A DNA stretch of 64,000 bases, taken from the NCBI GenBank assembly GCA_004124875.1, contig SCKJ01000005.1:62001-126000 (forward strand). Direction: 5' to 3'. The first letter of the stretch is position 1, and every line of letters starts with the position of its first letter. This DNA is from Fidelibacterota bacterium. Lineage in GTDB: Bacteria > Fidelibacterota > Marinisomatia > SCGC-AAA003-L08 > TS1B11. The notes below the pieces were generated by a model. The model saw only the letters and a list, made by a program, of their open reading frames with translations, was not told the origin of the DNA and did no database searches. Positions 8,504 to 17,657 of this stretch are shown in pieces. A program made the position numbers and the translations under genes.

Positions 8504-9892
8504 TTAACCCGAGTAGCCCGACCGCTTCAAAAACTGGCCGTCGCCCTTGGCGCCGACGTACTGGCAATCTTTCACCACCACCTTGCCGCGCGAGATCACC
8601 GTTTCGCTGATGCCGGTGACCTCGAAGCCCTCGTAGGCGCTGTAGTCGATGTTCATGTGGTGCGTCACCGCGTTATCGACGCTGATGGTCTCCTGGCGAT
8701 CGGGATTAAACAGCACCAGGTCGGCGTCGCTGCCCACGGCCACGGTCCCTTTTTTGGGGAAGATGCCGAACATCTTAGCGGCGGCTGTGGAGGTGAGATC
8801 GACAAACTCGTTCACGGTGATGCGGCCCGGCAGCACCCCGCCGCTGAACACCAGGCTCAGGCGGTTTTCCACGCCCGGCCCGCCGTTGGGAATTTTCGAG
8901 AAGTCCCCGATGCCGAGCTCCTTTTGGTCCTTGAAGCAGAAGGGGCAGTGGTCGGTGGAGATGGAGCGCAGGTCGCCGAATTTCAGGCCGCGCCACAACT
9001 CATCCTGATTCCACTTTTCCCTCAGCGGCGGCGTCATGACCCACTTCGCGCCCTCAAAGCCCGGCTTCTCGTAGTAGGAGTGATCGAGAAACAGGTACTG
9101 CGGGCAGGTCTCGGCAAACACATGGGCGCCCCGGTTGCGCGCCAGGGTCACCTGCTCGAGGGCATCGGCGGAGGAGAGGTGCACAATATAGACCGGCACG
9201 CCGGCCACCTCCGCAATGGCAATGGCGCGGTGGACTCCCTCGGCCTCCATGCGCGTGGGCCGCGAGAGCGCGTGGTACCTGGGCGCGGTGTTGCCGTCCT
9301 TCAGCGCCTGCTTCACGATTTCGTCAATGACGATGCCGTTCTCGGCGTGCATGCAGATCACCGTGCCGTCGTTGCCCGCCTTGCGCATCACGCGGTAGAT
9401 GGTGCCGTCATCGGTGTAAAGGATGCCGGGGTAGGCCATGAACAGCTTGTAGGAGGTGACCCCTTCGTCCGCCATCTGGCGCATTTCCGGCAGCCGGTCG
9501 TCGTCCATATCGGTGATGATCATATGAAAGCCGTAGTCGATGGCCGTCTTGCCCTCGGCCTTTTTGTGCCAGGTGTCGAGGGCCTCAATCGTGGAGCGCC
9601 CCTTGGTCTGGATGGCGAAGTCGATGAGGGTGGTGGTGCCGCCGTGGGCCGCCGCCCGGGTGCCGGTTTCAAAATCGTCGGAGGAAGTGGTGCCGCCAAA
9701 CGGCATGTCGAGGTGCGTATGGGGATCAATCCCGCCGGGGATCACGTAGCGGCCGGTGGCATCGAGGGTTTCGTCGGCCTCCATGTCCAGGCGCTTGCCG
9801 ATGACCGACACCGTCTCGCCCTCAATAAATATGTCGGCCACGTAGTCGTCAACAGCGGTGATGATGCGGCCATTCTTGATCAGCAGTGACAT
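8504..9892 (-). CDS. hydA: Dihydropyrimidinase (hydantoinase)
   Basis: This 462-residue amidohydrolase opens dihydrouracil or dihydrothymine to the N-carbamoyl-beta-amino acid. The binuclear metal site is visible: His58 and His60 in GIDPHTHLDMPF, the carboxylated Lys149 in TSYKLFMAYPG, a His in CMHAENG, a His in YIVHLSSADAL and an Asp in STDHCPF. Length is typical of D-hydantoinases. It lies between the NCS1 permease and beta-ureidopropionase, which supports the pyrimidine role over allantoinase; a separate allantoinase is encoded at 17.6-19.0 kb. Confidence 0.94.
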   Translation of the reverse strand: MSLLIKNGRIITAVDDYVADIFIEGETVSVIGKRLDMEADETLDATGRYVIPGGIDPHTHLDMPFGGTTSSDDFETGTRAAAHGGTTTLIDFAIQTKGRSTIEALDTWHKKAEGKTAIDYGFHMIITDMDDDRLPEMRQMADEGVTSYKLFMAYPGILYTDDGTIYRVMRKAGNDGTVICMHAENGIVIDEIVKQALKDGNTAPRYHALSRPTRMEAEGVHRAIAIAEVAGVPVYIVHLSSADALEQVTLARNRGAHVFAETCPQYLFLDHSYYEKPGFEGAKWVMTPPLREKWNQDELWRGLKFGDLRSISTDHCPFCFKDQKELGIGDFSKIPNGGPGVENRLSLVFSGGVLPGRITVNEFVDLTSTAAAKMFGIFPKKGTVAVGSDADLVLFNPDRQETISVDNAVTHHMNIDYSAYEGFEVTGISETVISRGKVVVKDCQYVGAKGDGQFLKRSGYSG

Positions 9893-9901
9893 AAAATCGT
9901 C

Positions 9902-11515
9902 CTATTCCGGTGATGTGTCCGGCCGCTCACCGGCCACTGCAGCAAACCTGGATAGACTGAGGCCATAATAAAGCGAACCGGCCACCAGCAGTCCGATGAA
10001 CCAGGCGTAGTCGTACAGGGCGATAAAAAATGGCGGCACGTGGATGGTCCCTGCCGATGCCTGATACAGGAATCCGGGAATGTTGACCACTATGCCGACG
10101 CCGATGGCCCAGATGGCCCGCCAGTTGATGCCCGAGCTGCCGTATGAGTATTCGCCGCCGGTGCGATAGAGGTCCGCGAGACTGAGGCGCATCTTGCGCA
10201 GCAGAAAATAATCGGTCAGCATGACCCCAGTAATGGCCCCCAGCAAGGCGCTGTAGCCGATGAGCCAAGTAAAGATATACTGGTTGAAATCGCTCAGCAG
10301 TTTCCACGGAAAGATAAGGATGCCGATGACGCCGGTGATGATGCCGCCCATCTTGAAGGAGATATTCTTTGGGGAAAGATTTGAGAAATCGTTGGCCGGG
10401 GAGACAACATTCGCGGCAATGTTGGTGGACAGAGTTGCCACGGTCAGGGCCACGAGCGACAGGGCCACCACCGTTTTGCTCTCAAACCGGCTCAGCAGGG
10501 CGATGGGATCCCAGATGGCCTCGCCGTATATGATGACGGTGGCTCCGGTCACCGTGATGCCGATGAACGAGAACAGCAGCATAGTGGTCGGCAGGCCTAT
10601 CAGTTGGCCCAGCATCTGGTCCTTCTGCGATTTCGCGTAGCGGGTGAAATCGGGAATGTTCAGCGAGAGGGTGGCCCAGAACCCGACCATGGCCGTCAGG
10701 CTGGGCCAGAACAGCGGCCAGAATTTGAAGTCACCGCCGCTGCTGCCCCGAATCTGCTCCATGGTGGCATCAGACAGGATGATGGCCAGGCCGCCCGCCG
10801 CATTGACGGCCCATATCAGCAGAGCGATCCCCATGAGCAGCAGGAAAGGGGCGGCGATGGTCTCCAGCCATTTGATGCTTTCGATGCCGGCCAGGATCAC
10901 CCCGATGTTGATGGCCCAGAACAGCATGAAACTGCCGAACTGCCCTAGGGAGAGGCCCAGGATCGGCAGCATATCGTCAGGACCGGCAGGGGTAAAGCCG
11001 AAAATGATCGACAGCATGAGATAGATGGCCGAGCCGCCAATCCACGTTTGAATGCCGAACCAACCGCAGGCCACCAGGGCTCGCATCAGGGCCGGGATAT
11101 TGGCGCCTACTGTCCCAAAGGAGGCCCGCAGCAGGACCGGAAACGGCACACCGTAGCGGGTTCCGGCGTGGCCGTTCATCATCATCGGCGCCAGCACAAT
11201 CAAGTTGCCGAGGGTGATGGTGAACAGGGCCTGGAGCCAGTTCATCCCGGCGGAAATCAGCCCGGCCGCCAGCATATAGGTGGGAATGTTAACCGCCATC
11301 CCTATCCACAGGGCGCTGATGTTCCACATGCTCCAGGTCCTGCCCGCAGCCGGCACCGGCGCCAGGTCGTCGCTGTAGAGCGGGGAGCCGCTCATGTCTT
11401 CAGTCAGTTCGACGATCTGGCCGCTCATGTCTTTCATGAATTCCATATTATTTAACCCGGATTGAAACGCCCCCGGCGTCAGCTCATCCAGTTTGTACGG
11501 GCGGCGGGATTCCAC
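9902..11515 (-). CDS. NCS1-family nucleobase:cation symporter
   Basis: This inner-membrane permease has about 12 transmembrane segments and up to 537 residues. The early segment WNISALWIGMAVNIPTYML and the GMNWLQALFTITLGN helix are typical of NCS1 carriers for uracil, hydantoin, allantoin or cytosine. It sits between the semialdehyde dehydrogenase and dihydropyrimidinase, so uracil, thymine or a hydantoin is the likely cargo. The reading frame opens at a GTG at 11515 that overlaps mmsA by 37 bp. An ATG at 11446, just after the mmsA stop, is an equally plausible start. Confidence 0.9.
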   Translation of the reverse strand: MESRRPYKLDELTPGAFQSGLNNMEFMKDMSGQIVELTEDMSGSPLYSDDLAPVPAAGRTWSMWNISALWIGMAVNIPTYMLAAGLISAGMNWLQALFTITLGNLIVLAPMMMNGHAGTRYGVPFPVLLRASFGTVGANIPALMRALVACGWFGIQTWIGGSAIYLMLSIIFGFTPAGPDDMLPILGLSLGQFGSFMLFWAINIGVILAGIESIKWLETIAAPFLLLMGIALLIWAVNAAGGLAIILSDATMEQIRGSSGGDFKFWPLFWPSLTAMVGFWATLSLNIPDFTRYAKSQKDQMLGQLIGLPTTMLLFSFIGITVTGATVIIYGEAIWDPIALLSRFESKTVVALSLVALTVATLSTNIAANVVSPANDFSNLSPKNISFKMGGIITGVIGILIFPWKLLSDFNQYIFTWLIGYSALLGAITGVMLTDYFLLRKMRLSLADLYRTGGEYSYGSSGINWRAIWAIGVGIVVNIPGFLYQASAGTIHVPPFFIALYDYAWFIGLLVAGSLYYGLSLSRFAAVAGERPDTSPE

Positions 11516-12933
11516 TTGACGGTTATCTTTTTCATCTTGGTCCAGAAGCCTATGGAACTTGCGCCGGTAATGTCCCCAACGCCGAAGCGCGATTCATTCC
11601 AGCCGCCGAAAGAGAATGGCTCGCGCGGAACCGGGACGCCGATGTTGACGCCAATCATACCGGCGCTGGCCTTTTCGGCCACGTAGCGCGCCATGCCTCC
11701 CGACTGGGTAAACACGGCCGCGGCGTTGCCATAGTTGGAGCTGTTCTCGATCTCGATGGCCCCATCAACGGTGTCGCTGCGGATGATGGCCAGCACGGGA
11801 CCAAAGACTTCCTCGGAGGCGATTTTCATCTCCGGCGTCACGTGATCGATCACCGTCGGTCCCACGTAGTAGCCGTTTTCCTTGCCTTCAACCACCGCGC
11901 CCCGGCCATCGACCAGCACCTTTGCGCCGGCCGCCTCGGCCTCGGTGATGTATTTTTCGATGCGCTCCCTGGCGGCGCTGGAGATCACGGCGCCCAGGTT
12001 TTTGCCCGGCTCGATTTTGCGGGCCTCCTCGCAAATCTTCTCGATAATCGCATCGACATCACCCACGGCCACCATGGCCGATGCCGCCATGCAGCGCTGA
12101 CCTGCGCACCCGGACATCGAGGCAGTTACATTGGAGGCGGTCATCTCAACATTGGCGTCCGGCAGCACAATCAGGTGATTCTTGGCCCCGCCGAGGCACA
12201 GGGCGCGCTTGAAGTGGGCGGTGGCACGGACGTAAACCAGTTTCGCAACCCTGGTTGATCCGACAAAGGAGACGGCCGTGATGCCGGGATGGTCGCAGAT
12301 GGCCTCCACCACCTCCTGTCCGCCATTGACCACGTTGAAGATGCCGTCGGGCAGTCCCGCATCCGCCAACAGCTCGGCCAGGCGTATGGCACTGAGCGGC
12401 ACCTGCTCGGACGGCTTTAAAATCATGGCGTTGCCCAGCGCTATGGCGTTGGGTATGGTCCAGTTGGGCACCATGTTGGGAAAGTTAAATGGCGTTATGG
12501 AGGCGACCACGCCCAGCGGCCGGACCTCCGAGCGGCACTCCACGCCCCGGCTGACCTCCTGCACATCTCCCGGCACCAGCTGCGGCAGTGAGCAGGCAAA
12601 CTCGGTGAGCTCTATCGATTTGAGCACTTCGGCCATGCCTTCGTCAAACGTCTTGCCGTTTTCTTCCGACACCAGATTGGCCAGGTCATCAGCATATTTT
12701 TCCAGCAAGCTGCGGTAGCGGAAAAAGACCTGCACGCGATCCTTGATGGTCCGGGCGGCCCAGTCGGGGAAGGCCTCCCCGGCGGCCTTTACGGCGGCCT
12801 CCACTTCGCTGGCCGTGGATAACGGGACCTCGGAAATCTTATCGCCGTTCTGTGGGTTGAAGATATCGAGCATGGCGCCGTTGGCGGCCGCAGGATGCCC
12901 GTTAATGATATTGGTGACTGTTGGATATTTCAT
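11479..12933 (-). CDS. mmsA: CoA-acylating malonate/methylmalonate semialdehyde dehydrogenase
   Basis: This 484-residue aldehyde dehydrogenase of the MmsA/IolA family is expected to convert malonate semialdehyde (from beta-alanine) to acetyl-CoA and methylmalonate semialdehyde (from 3-aminoisobutyrate) to propionyl-CoA. It has the NAD-site motif ILKPSEQVPLSA and the catalytic cysteine in GCAGQRCMAAS. It is the first gene of the minus-strand pyrimidine operon and completes the route from uracil or thymine to central metabolism. The last few codons overlap the longest frame of the permease gene. Confidence 0.92.
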   Translation of the reverse strand: MKYPTVTNIINGHPAAANGAMLDIFNPQNGDKISEVPLSTASEVEAAVKAAGEAFPDWAARTIKDRVQVFFRYRSLLEKYADDLANLVSEENGKTFDEGMAEVLKSIELTEFACSLPQLVPGDVQEVSRGVECRSEVRPLGVVASITPFNFPNMVPNWTIPNAIALGNAMILKPSEQVPLSAIRLAELLADAGLPDGIFNVVNGGQEVVEAICDHPGITAVSFVGSTRVAKLVYVRATAHFKRALCLGGAKNHLIVLPDANVEMTASNVTASMSGCAGQRCMAASAMVAVGDVDAIIEKICEEARKIEPGKNLGAVISSAARERIEKYITEAEAAGAKVLVDGRGAVVEGKENGYYVGPTVIDHVTPEMKIASEEVFGPVLAIIRSDTVDGAIEIENSSNYGNAAAVFTQSGGMARYVAEKASAGMIGVNIGVPVPREPFSFGGWNESRFGVGDITGASSIGFWTKMKKITVKWNPAARTNWMS

Positions 12934-13120
12934 GTCTGCCCTGCCAATGAGAGTTTGTTGCCTTACGAGCTGTCATAGCTGCTTATCCCAAAACTTATAA
13001 TGATCGCCTGAAAATATACAGGGTTTCTTTAGGGGATCACCGACGGATTACTAAAGCGCCCAAAGCGGCAAAGTGCGCTCATTTCACGCAGCGCGGGGTG
13101 GCAATGGGGGAAGATATAAA
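12934..13120. other. Upstream region of the pyrimidine operon
   Basis: No gene is seen. This AT-richer stretch, reading minus, includes CATTATAAG and GTATATTTT near 13000-13020. It is the likely promoter region of mmsA, although I cannot define the boxes with confidence. Confidence 0.4.
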
Positions 13121-13162
13121 TTGGATGTTGGATGTTGGATGTTGGATGTTGGATGTTGGATA
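13121..13162. repeat. GGATGTT heptamer array
   Basis: About six tandem units of TTGGATG read on the plus strand. Related words occur near 196-222 and, in the other orientation, at 24078-24134. It lies between mmsA and puuD, next to a copy of the dispersed inverted repeat. Confidence 0.75.
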
Positions 13163-13177
13163 ATTGAAATAAGTGGA

Positions 13178-13281
13178 TTGTCATTGCGCGGGAGACTCAT
13201 TTTTGAGGCGACCGTGGCAATCTCACCGTTGGTCCAACGGAAGATCGCTTCATCCAGTGGGCGCCTGACTCGCGATGACAG
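13178..13281. repeat. Dispersed inverted repeat, copy at 13.2 kb
   Basis: It opens TTGTCATTGCGCG, contains CCGTGGCAATCTCACC and closes CTCGCGATGACAG, the same plan as the copy at 26-115. The rest of the gap to 13390 holds short words only (TTTCAAG, GGATAGTGGAT). Confidence 0.7.
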
Positions 13282-13390
13282 GGACTGAAATGACGAAGTT
13301 GGGATGTTGGATAGTGGATACTCGATGATTCATTGCTCCCTGCCCACTGCCCACCGGTTTTAGGTTTCATGTTTCAAGTTTCAAGTTTGA

Positions 13391-13415
13391 CTACTGCTAC
13401 TGCCACTGCTGCTGC
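13391..13415. repeat. Short GCAGTG/GCAGCA array past puuD
   Basis: CTACTGCTACTGCCACTGCT on the plus strand (GCAGTGGCAGTAG in the sense of puuD) begins 17 bp past the puuD stop codon, as seen after btuB, preA and hyuB. Confidence 0.65.
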
Positions 13416-13431
13416 ATCTGACTGCCGGAGA

Positions 13432-14244
13432 TTAACCGCGCATCAGTTTGGCTCCGCCCCATCCGGCCAGAATCAGGCCGCCCAGCACGGGCAGGGCCAT
13501 GTCACTGCCGTAAGTGATGGTCGGAAAATGAGAGCTGATCATGATGAAAATGAGCGGGACCGACATGTAAGTATTCTGCTTGGAGCCCTGCGCGGCCCAG
13601 GCCCCTTTGGTCATGTCGGGTTCCTCTCCGGCCTCGGTAGCGGCCAGCATCTGCCGCTGTGCCGGCAGGATGCGCAGCCAGACATTGGCGGCCATGATCG
13701 TGCCGAAGATGGCGCCTATCTGCATGTAGAGGGCGCGGCTGCTATAGATGGGACTGAGCAGGTATGCGGTGGCCATAATCGCGGCAAATGAGATAGCGCC
13801 GCCAACGATTTCATTTTTGGCAAACGGGAGCCGCCAGATCAGGAGGTAGACCAGCCACCCCGCCGCCAGCAGCGCCAGCGAGAGCATGGAGGCCGCGCCG
13901 TTGCTCATCTCGGCGTCGTACTGCAGCAGCAGCCCCCCCTGATAGTAGACCAGGATCAGCAGCAGGATGCCGCTGAGCCAGGTAAGCGCCGCCTCCCACT
14001 TGAACCAGTGCAGGGTGGTAGGCATCACCCGCGGTTTGGTCAGCTTCTGGACCTTGAAAAAACCGCCGGAATGGACCATCCAGAGCTGCCCCGACACGCC
14101 TTCGCCGGCGCTCCCCTCAGGCGGGGCTTCCATGCGCCGCTCCAGCCAGTTGAACAGGTAGGTCTGCCCTATCCAGGTCACGCCGAGCACCACGTGGAAC
14201 CATCGTGTAAACAGTTGCAGCCATGCGCTGAAGTCCAATTCCAT
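13432..14244 (-). CDS. puuD: Membrane urate oxidase, PuuD-type, without cytochrome domain
   Basis: This 270-residue integral membrane protein matches the N-terminal membrane part of PuuD, the cytochrome-linked urate oxidase that makes 5-hydroxyisourate. It has several transmembrane helices and conserved stretches such as RWFHVVLGVTWIGQTYLFNW and WMVHSGGFFKVQKL. Characterised PuuD proteins carry a C-terminal cytochrome c domain, but this one ends after the last helix with no CxxCH motif. It is the last gene of the purine operon, so it would have to pass electrons to another carrier. No soluble uricase gene is visible in the window. Confidence 0.85.
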   Translation of the reverse strand: MELDFSAWLQLFTRWFHVVLGVTWIGQTYLFNWLERRMEAPPEGSAGEGVSGQLWMVHSGGFFKVQKLTKPRVMPTTLHWFKWEAALTWLSGILLLILVYYQGGLLLQYDAEMSNGAASMLSLALLAAGWLVYLLIWRLPFAKNEIVGGAISFAAIMATAYLLSPIYSSRALYMQIGAIFGTIMAANVWLRILPAQRQMLAATEAGEEPDMTKGAWAAQGSKQNTYMSVPLIFIMISSHFPTITYGSDMALPVLGGLILAGWGGAKLMRG

Positions 14245-14290
14245 GAGCTCGTCTCCTTTTGGGCCGTCCGGCCCGGGCGGCCGCTACCGG

Positions 14291-14638
14291 CTAACTGCCC
14301 CGGTAAGTGCTATACTGGTAGGGCGAGAGCAGCAGCGGAATATGCAGATGCGCCTGTGGCTTGTCGATGACGAAAACGATGGGAATGATCCCATAGAGTG
14401 TCGCCGTGCCTTGCGCTGCGAAGTAGGCCCCGGCGTTAAAATTGAGGCGATAGACGCCGGGCTCGACTTGCGTCTCATCCGCCATCAGAGAACCTATGCG
14501 GCCATCGCTGTCGGTGGTCCCGCTGCCCAGAGTCTGCCAGTCGCCCCCGGGCAGTTGACGCTCCAGCGTGACGGCTACCCCCGCCGCAGGTTGACCGCCG
14601 GCCGTGTCCAGAACGTGGGTCGTAAGGGGACTGTTCAT
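14291..14638 (-). CDS. hiuH: 5-hydroxyisourate hydrolase (transthyretin-like)
   Basis: This 115-residue protein converts 5-hydroxyisourate to OHCU, the step after urate oxidation. The N-terminal LTTHVLDTAGGQPAAG and the C-terminal tetrapeptide YRGS are the hallmark motifs of the family. Length is typical. It sits between the DUF6986 gene and puuD on the same strand, 46 bp before puuD. Confidence 0.95.
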   Translation of the reverse strand: MNSPLTTHVLDTAGGQPAAGVAVTLERQLPGGDWQTLGSGTTDSDGRIGSLMADETQVEPGVYRLNFNAGAYFAAQGTATLYGIIPIVFVIDKPQAHLHIPLLLSPYQYSTYRGS

Positions 14639-14678
14639 CGGTCATTTTCCTCCACAAAGTGCCGCCTGCAAAGGGGGC

Positions 14679-16136
14679 TCAACGGCTGCGCCGGTCCATG
14701 ATAGCCTTGAACGAGCGGGTGCGGATATCGTCCATGGAGAGGCCCACCGCCTCAATCTCCTGCCCGGTGATGGCGCCGCAGGAGAGGCCCCGCAGAAAAT
14801 AGTTGAGCAGCGCCTGGCCCGTGGCCGCATCGTCGAAAACATTGCCGCTGAGTGAGGCTTGCGCCGCCTGGTTGATGAAGCTGCTGAGGCGCTCGGAGGC
14901 GTCGGTCCAGCTGATCAGGAAAAAGTTGTACAGGGCCGCGTAGCGCACCGGAAGTTGGGCCGGATGAAGGTCCCAGCCCTGGTAAAACCCGTTGCGCAGC
15001 GAATGGTTTATATGCTCAAAGCCGAGCCTCCAGGCGGCATGCACCGTCTCCCTGTTTTCCTGCTCCTGCCGGGGCGTGAGCGAACCACCCTCAGCGGCGC
15101 GATGGGACGGCACCGGCATGATGTTGGTGGCCCCGTCAGACAGGCGAATGGGGGTCCCGGCAAACGCGGTCTGCATCATGTAGCGGGCAAAATCACACGC
15201 CGGGTGGTCCATGCTCTGGTGCGCGGCGGTGATGTTGTTGGAAGCGGTGTAGTCGTAGACGCCAAAATGAGCGCCGACACATCTGCCCCGGGCCGCTTTC
15301 GCCAGTTGCGGCAGCACGAACTCGCCGCCGTTGCCCAGCAGAGATTGCGGCGTCTCGATCATGATCTCCAGTTTCAGCGATCCCTCGGCCAGACCGGTGC
15401 CCGCCTCCAGCAGCTCAAACAGGTCGACCAGCGCCGTGACCTGCTCGGGGATGGTCACTTTGGGGAGTGTGACCACAAAATTGCCGGGCAGCTGGCCGCC
15501 GGTGCCGTTCGATAGTGTCGTGATGAAGATGTCGAGCGTGCGGATGGCCCGCTTGTGGAGCTCCTCAGTGAGCGGCTTGATGCGGATGCCGATGAACGGC
15601 GGCAGTCCTCCGGCCTCCATCCCACGGACAACTTCTCCGGCGGCGATTTCCGCGTGGCCATCCTCCTCGTCATCGGGGCGGTTGCCGTAGCCGTCCTCAA
15701 AATCGATGCGGAAGTCCTCCACCGGCTCCGCGGCCAGCTTCTCCCTGACCCGCTTATATAAGGTGTGGGCGTGCCTGGCGGCGGGGGCTATTTCGGCCGG
15801 ACCCGCATCCGGCGACTTGTCAAGAGCCTTTTCCAGCGCGTCAATCTCGCTGGCGGAAGTGGGCAGATTTTCGGCGCCGGGCAGCCCCAACACCTGGGCG
15901 AACAGGGCGAAGTTGGGGGCGTAGATGTCCATATGCTTCAGGGCTGCCCTGCCCATTTTGCCCGCCGTCTCGGCCTTGAAAATCTGCGCGCCGCCATAGA
16001 CGGTATGCACCGCCTGGCGCTGGCCGGAATCGCCGGGGAAGATGAGGTTAAAGGCGGCGTTGGCCGTCGCCAATGTTCCAGTGACGGGCCTGAGTTGGTC
16101 GGTCGATAAGGTGGTCTGCATGTTATCCTGTTTCAC
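14679..16136 (-). CDS. DUF6986 / HpcH-HpaI-like aldolase-fold protein of purine clusters
   Basis: This 485-residue protein looks like a TIM-barrel enzyme of the citrate-lyase beta / HpcH-HpaI aldolase group. Acidic and metal-site-like stretches include DFRIDFEDGYGNRP and IMIETPQSLL, with a long C-terminal extension. Similar proteins occur in uricase/allantoinase gene clusters of other bacteria, but I know of no firmly established reaction. Its start overlaps the uraD stop (ATGA). Since allantoicase yields ureidoglycolate and hence glyoxylate, an aldol-type reaction consuming glyoxylate is a reasonable inference. Confidence 0.7.
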   Translation of the reverse strand: MKQDNMQTTLSTDQLRPVTGTLATANAAFNLIFPGDSGQRQAVHTVYGGAQIFKAETAGKMGRAALKHMDIYAPNFALFAQVLGLPGAENLPTSASEIDALEKALDKSPDAGPAEIAPAARHAHTLYKRVREKLAAEPVEDFRIDFEDGYGNRPDDEEDGHAEIAAGEVVRGMEAGGLPPFIGIRIKPLTEELHKRAIRTLDIFITTLSNGTGGQLPGNFVVTLPKVTIPEQVTALVDLFELLEAGTGLAEGSLKLEIMIETPQSLLGNGGEFVLPQLAKAARGRCVGAHFGVYDYTASNNITAAHQSMDHPACDFARYMMQTAFAGTPIRLSDGATNIMPVPSHRAAEGGSLTPRQEQENRETVHAAWRLGFEHINHSLRNGFYQGWDLHPAQLPVRYAALYNFFLISWTDASERLSSFINQAAQASLSGNVFDDAATGQALLNYFLRGLSCGAITGQEIEAVGLSMDDIRTRSFKAIMDRRSR

Positions 16137-16648
16137 CCGGCATGAATCATTTGTGAAAGCCGCAGCAGCGTAATTTTGAGCTGCTCGCCAGCGGCGATGG
16201 GCAGCTCGATATCAGGCTCATTGCTCAGCCGGTCATGGAGCAGACTGAGCATTTCCCCGGCGCTTTTCCCCGTGGCGAACACAATGAAGATATAGCCGAA
16301 TCGCTGCTTATAGGCAGAGTTTCCTTGGGCCAATTCGGCCAGCACGGCCTCCGGCGCTCCACTGGCCCCGGCCTGCTCACTGGCGGCCAACGTCGCGCCG
16401 TCGAATTTATCCCGCAGGCTGGTCATGTCGCCAATTTCAGGATGCGCCCCGAACGCCTCCAGCCAATCTTTCCGGCCAAGTCCCAGCCAGACCGCCTCTG
16501 CGGTGGCCAGCAGGTTTTCCATCGACGCAAACGGCCGGGCGGCCACCATGCCCGATCCCCAGGCGAGCGAGCCGCAAAAGCCACCGAAGATCACACCTGC
16601 CGAGGCGGCATCCAATCGATTGAGGTCCGCTAATGCGACGGACTGCAC
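16133..16648 (-). CDS. uraD: OHCU decarboxylase
   Basis: This protein decarboxylates 2-oxo-4-hydroxy-4-carboxy-5-ureidoimidazoline to S-allantoin. The family pattern is visible: LNRLDAASAG at the start, FCGSLAWGSGMVAARPF, and FGAHPEIGD with the catalytic histidine. I choose the GTG at 16648, five bases after the allantoicase stop, giving 171 residues, the usual family length. The longer frame to 16696 overlaps allantoicase and adds no conserved sequence. The stop overlaps the next gene by four bases. Confidence 0.9.
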   Translation of the reverse strand: MQSVALADLNRLDAASAGVIFGGFCGSLAWGSGMVAARPFASMENLLATAEAVWLGLGRKDWLEAFGAHPEIGDMTSLRDKFDGATLAASEQAGASGAPEAVLAELAQGNSAYKQRFGYIFIVFATGKSAGEMLSLLHDRLSNEPDIELPIAAGEQLKITLLRLSQMIHAG

Positions 16649-16652
16649 GGCG

Positions 16653-17657
16653 CTAATCGGGCTGGCCCAGCAGCCGCAAACGGGCGATGCCGCCATCGGG
16701 GTAGATGTTCAGCCTGACGTGAGTGCAGCTCTGGCCGGCCAGCAGATCAGTGCCGAATACATGCACGCTATCTGCGGCCAGGTTCGTGGGGGGCAGCAGC
16801 TCGGTCCATTCCTGCTGGCCGGGATCAAACGGGTCCAGTCCGGACTGATCCGAACGGCAGCCATCGAGGGAGCAGGCCTCAGGGAAGTTGCCCTTAAAAT
16901 GGGTGGTCTCGACGATCATGCGCGTAATCCTGCCGGCCGCTCCCAGACGGATCACCATCCAGTCGTTGCCGGGCTCCCGCTTGCGCCGTGTCTCCCACCC
17001 GTCGCCCATATTTTTGGAAGCTCCCGGCATGATCAGGTTCTGCATATGGCTGAAAAACATGTCGCTGCAGGCCACCGGCAATCCGCCATTTTCGACGGCT
17101 GCCAGATCGACTTCGCCGGCTTCGGCGCGTAAGAATCGGGGCGTGACCAAGCCATGAATCCGCAGCCGCGCCACGCCGCCATCGGGATAGATGTTAAAGC
17201 GCAAATGGTCCCAGGTCCCTTTGGAGGCGATCTCAAACAGGTTTTCCGCGCCGGGCTTCAGGTCCACCTTGGACAGCAACTCGGTCCAGGCGGTTCCGGG
17301 GTTCAGCAGGTCATCCAGTGATGCCGAATCGCCGAGGTTGCAGGCTTCCAGCGAGGCCTGCGGGGGATGGTTGCCTAAAAAGTGGTGGGTGTCGATGTTG
17401 GCCCCCATGACGACGCCGGGCAGACCCAGACGGATAAGGCAGAAGTCGTGCCCGGGGGAGCGCCGCCGCCGGCTTTCCCAACCGTCCATCCATTTGCCAT
17501 GGTCGGTGTAGAGGTCCGGCTTGAACTCGCCGCGGCCCGGTTTCAGCAGATTTTCGGCTGGCGCAAAAAACTCATCGCTGGCGTGCAGCACCTGCCCACC
17601 CAGCCGTTCCTGGGCCAGGTCGATCAGGTCCGTAAATGTTCGCTTAACCTCCGCCAT
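16653..17657 (-). CDS. alc: Allantoicase
   Basis: This 334-residue enzyme hydrolyses allantoate to ureidoglycolate and urea. It is built of two homologous halves, each with the WMDGWESRRRR-like / GWETRRKREPGNDW motif followed by HFxGN and an NIYPDGGVARL/NIYPDGGIARL segment. I start at the ATG at 17657, which has GGGAG just upstream and overlaps the end of allantoinase by 14 bases; the frame remains open to 17717. The next enzyme of the classical route, ureidoglycolate lyase, is not visible in the window. Confidence 0.93.
   Translation of the reverse strand: MAEVKRTFTDLIDLAQERLGGQVLHASDEFFAPAENLLKPGRGEFKPDLYTDHGKWMDGWESRRRRSPGHDFCLIRLGLPGVVMGANIDTHHFLGNHPPQASLEACNLGDSASLDDLLNPGTAWTELLSKVDLKPGAENLFEIASKGTWDHLRFNIYPDGGVARLRIHGLVTPRFLRAEAGEVDLAAVENGGLPVACSDMFFSHMQNLIMPGASKNMGDGWETRRKREPGNDWMVIRLGAAGRITRMIVETTHFKGNFPEACSLDGCRSDQSGLDPFDPGQQEWTELLPPTNLAADSVHVFGTDLLAGQSCTHVRLNIYPDGGIARLRLLGQPD

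Noticed and set aside
8657..9889. A 410-codon open frame on the plus strand
   Set aside because: It lies exactly opposite dihydropyrimidinase and has no protein-like features of its own.
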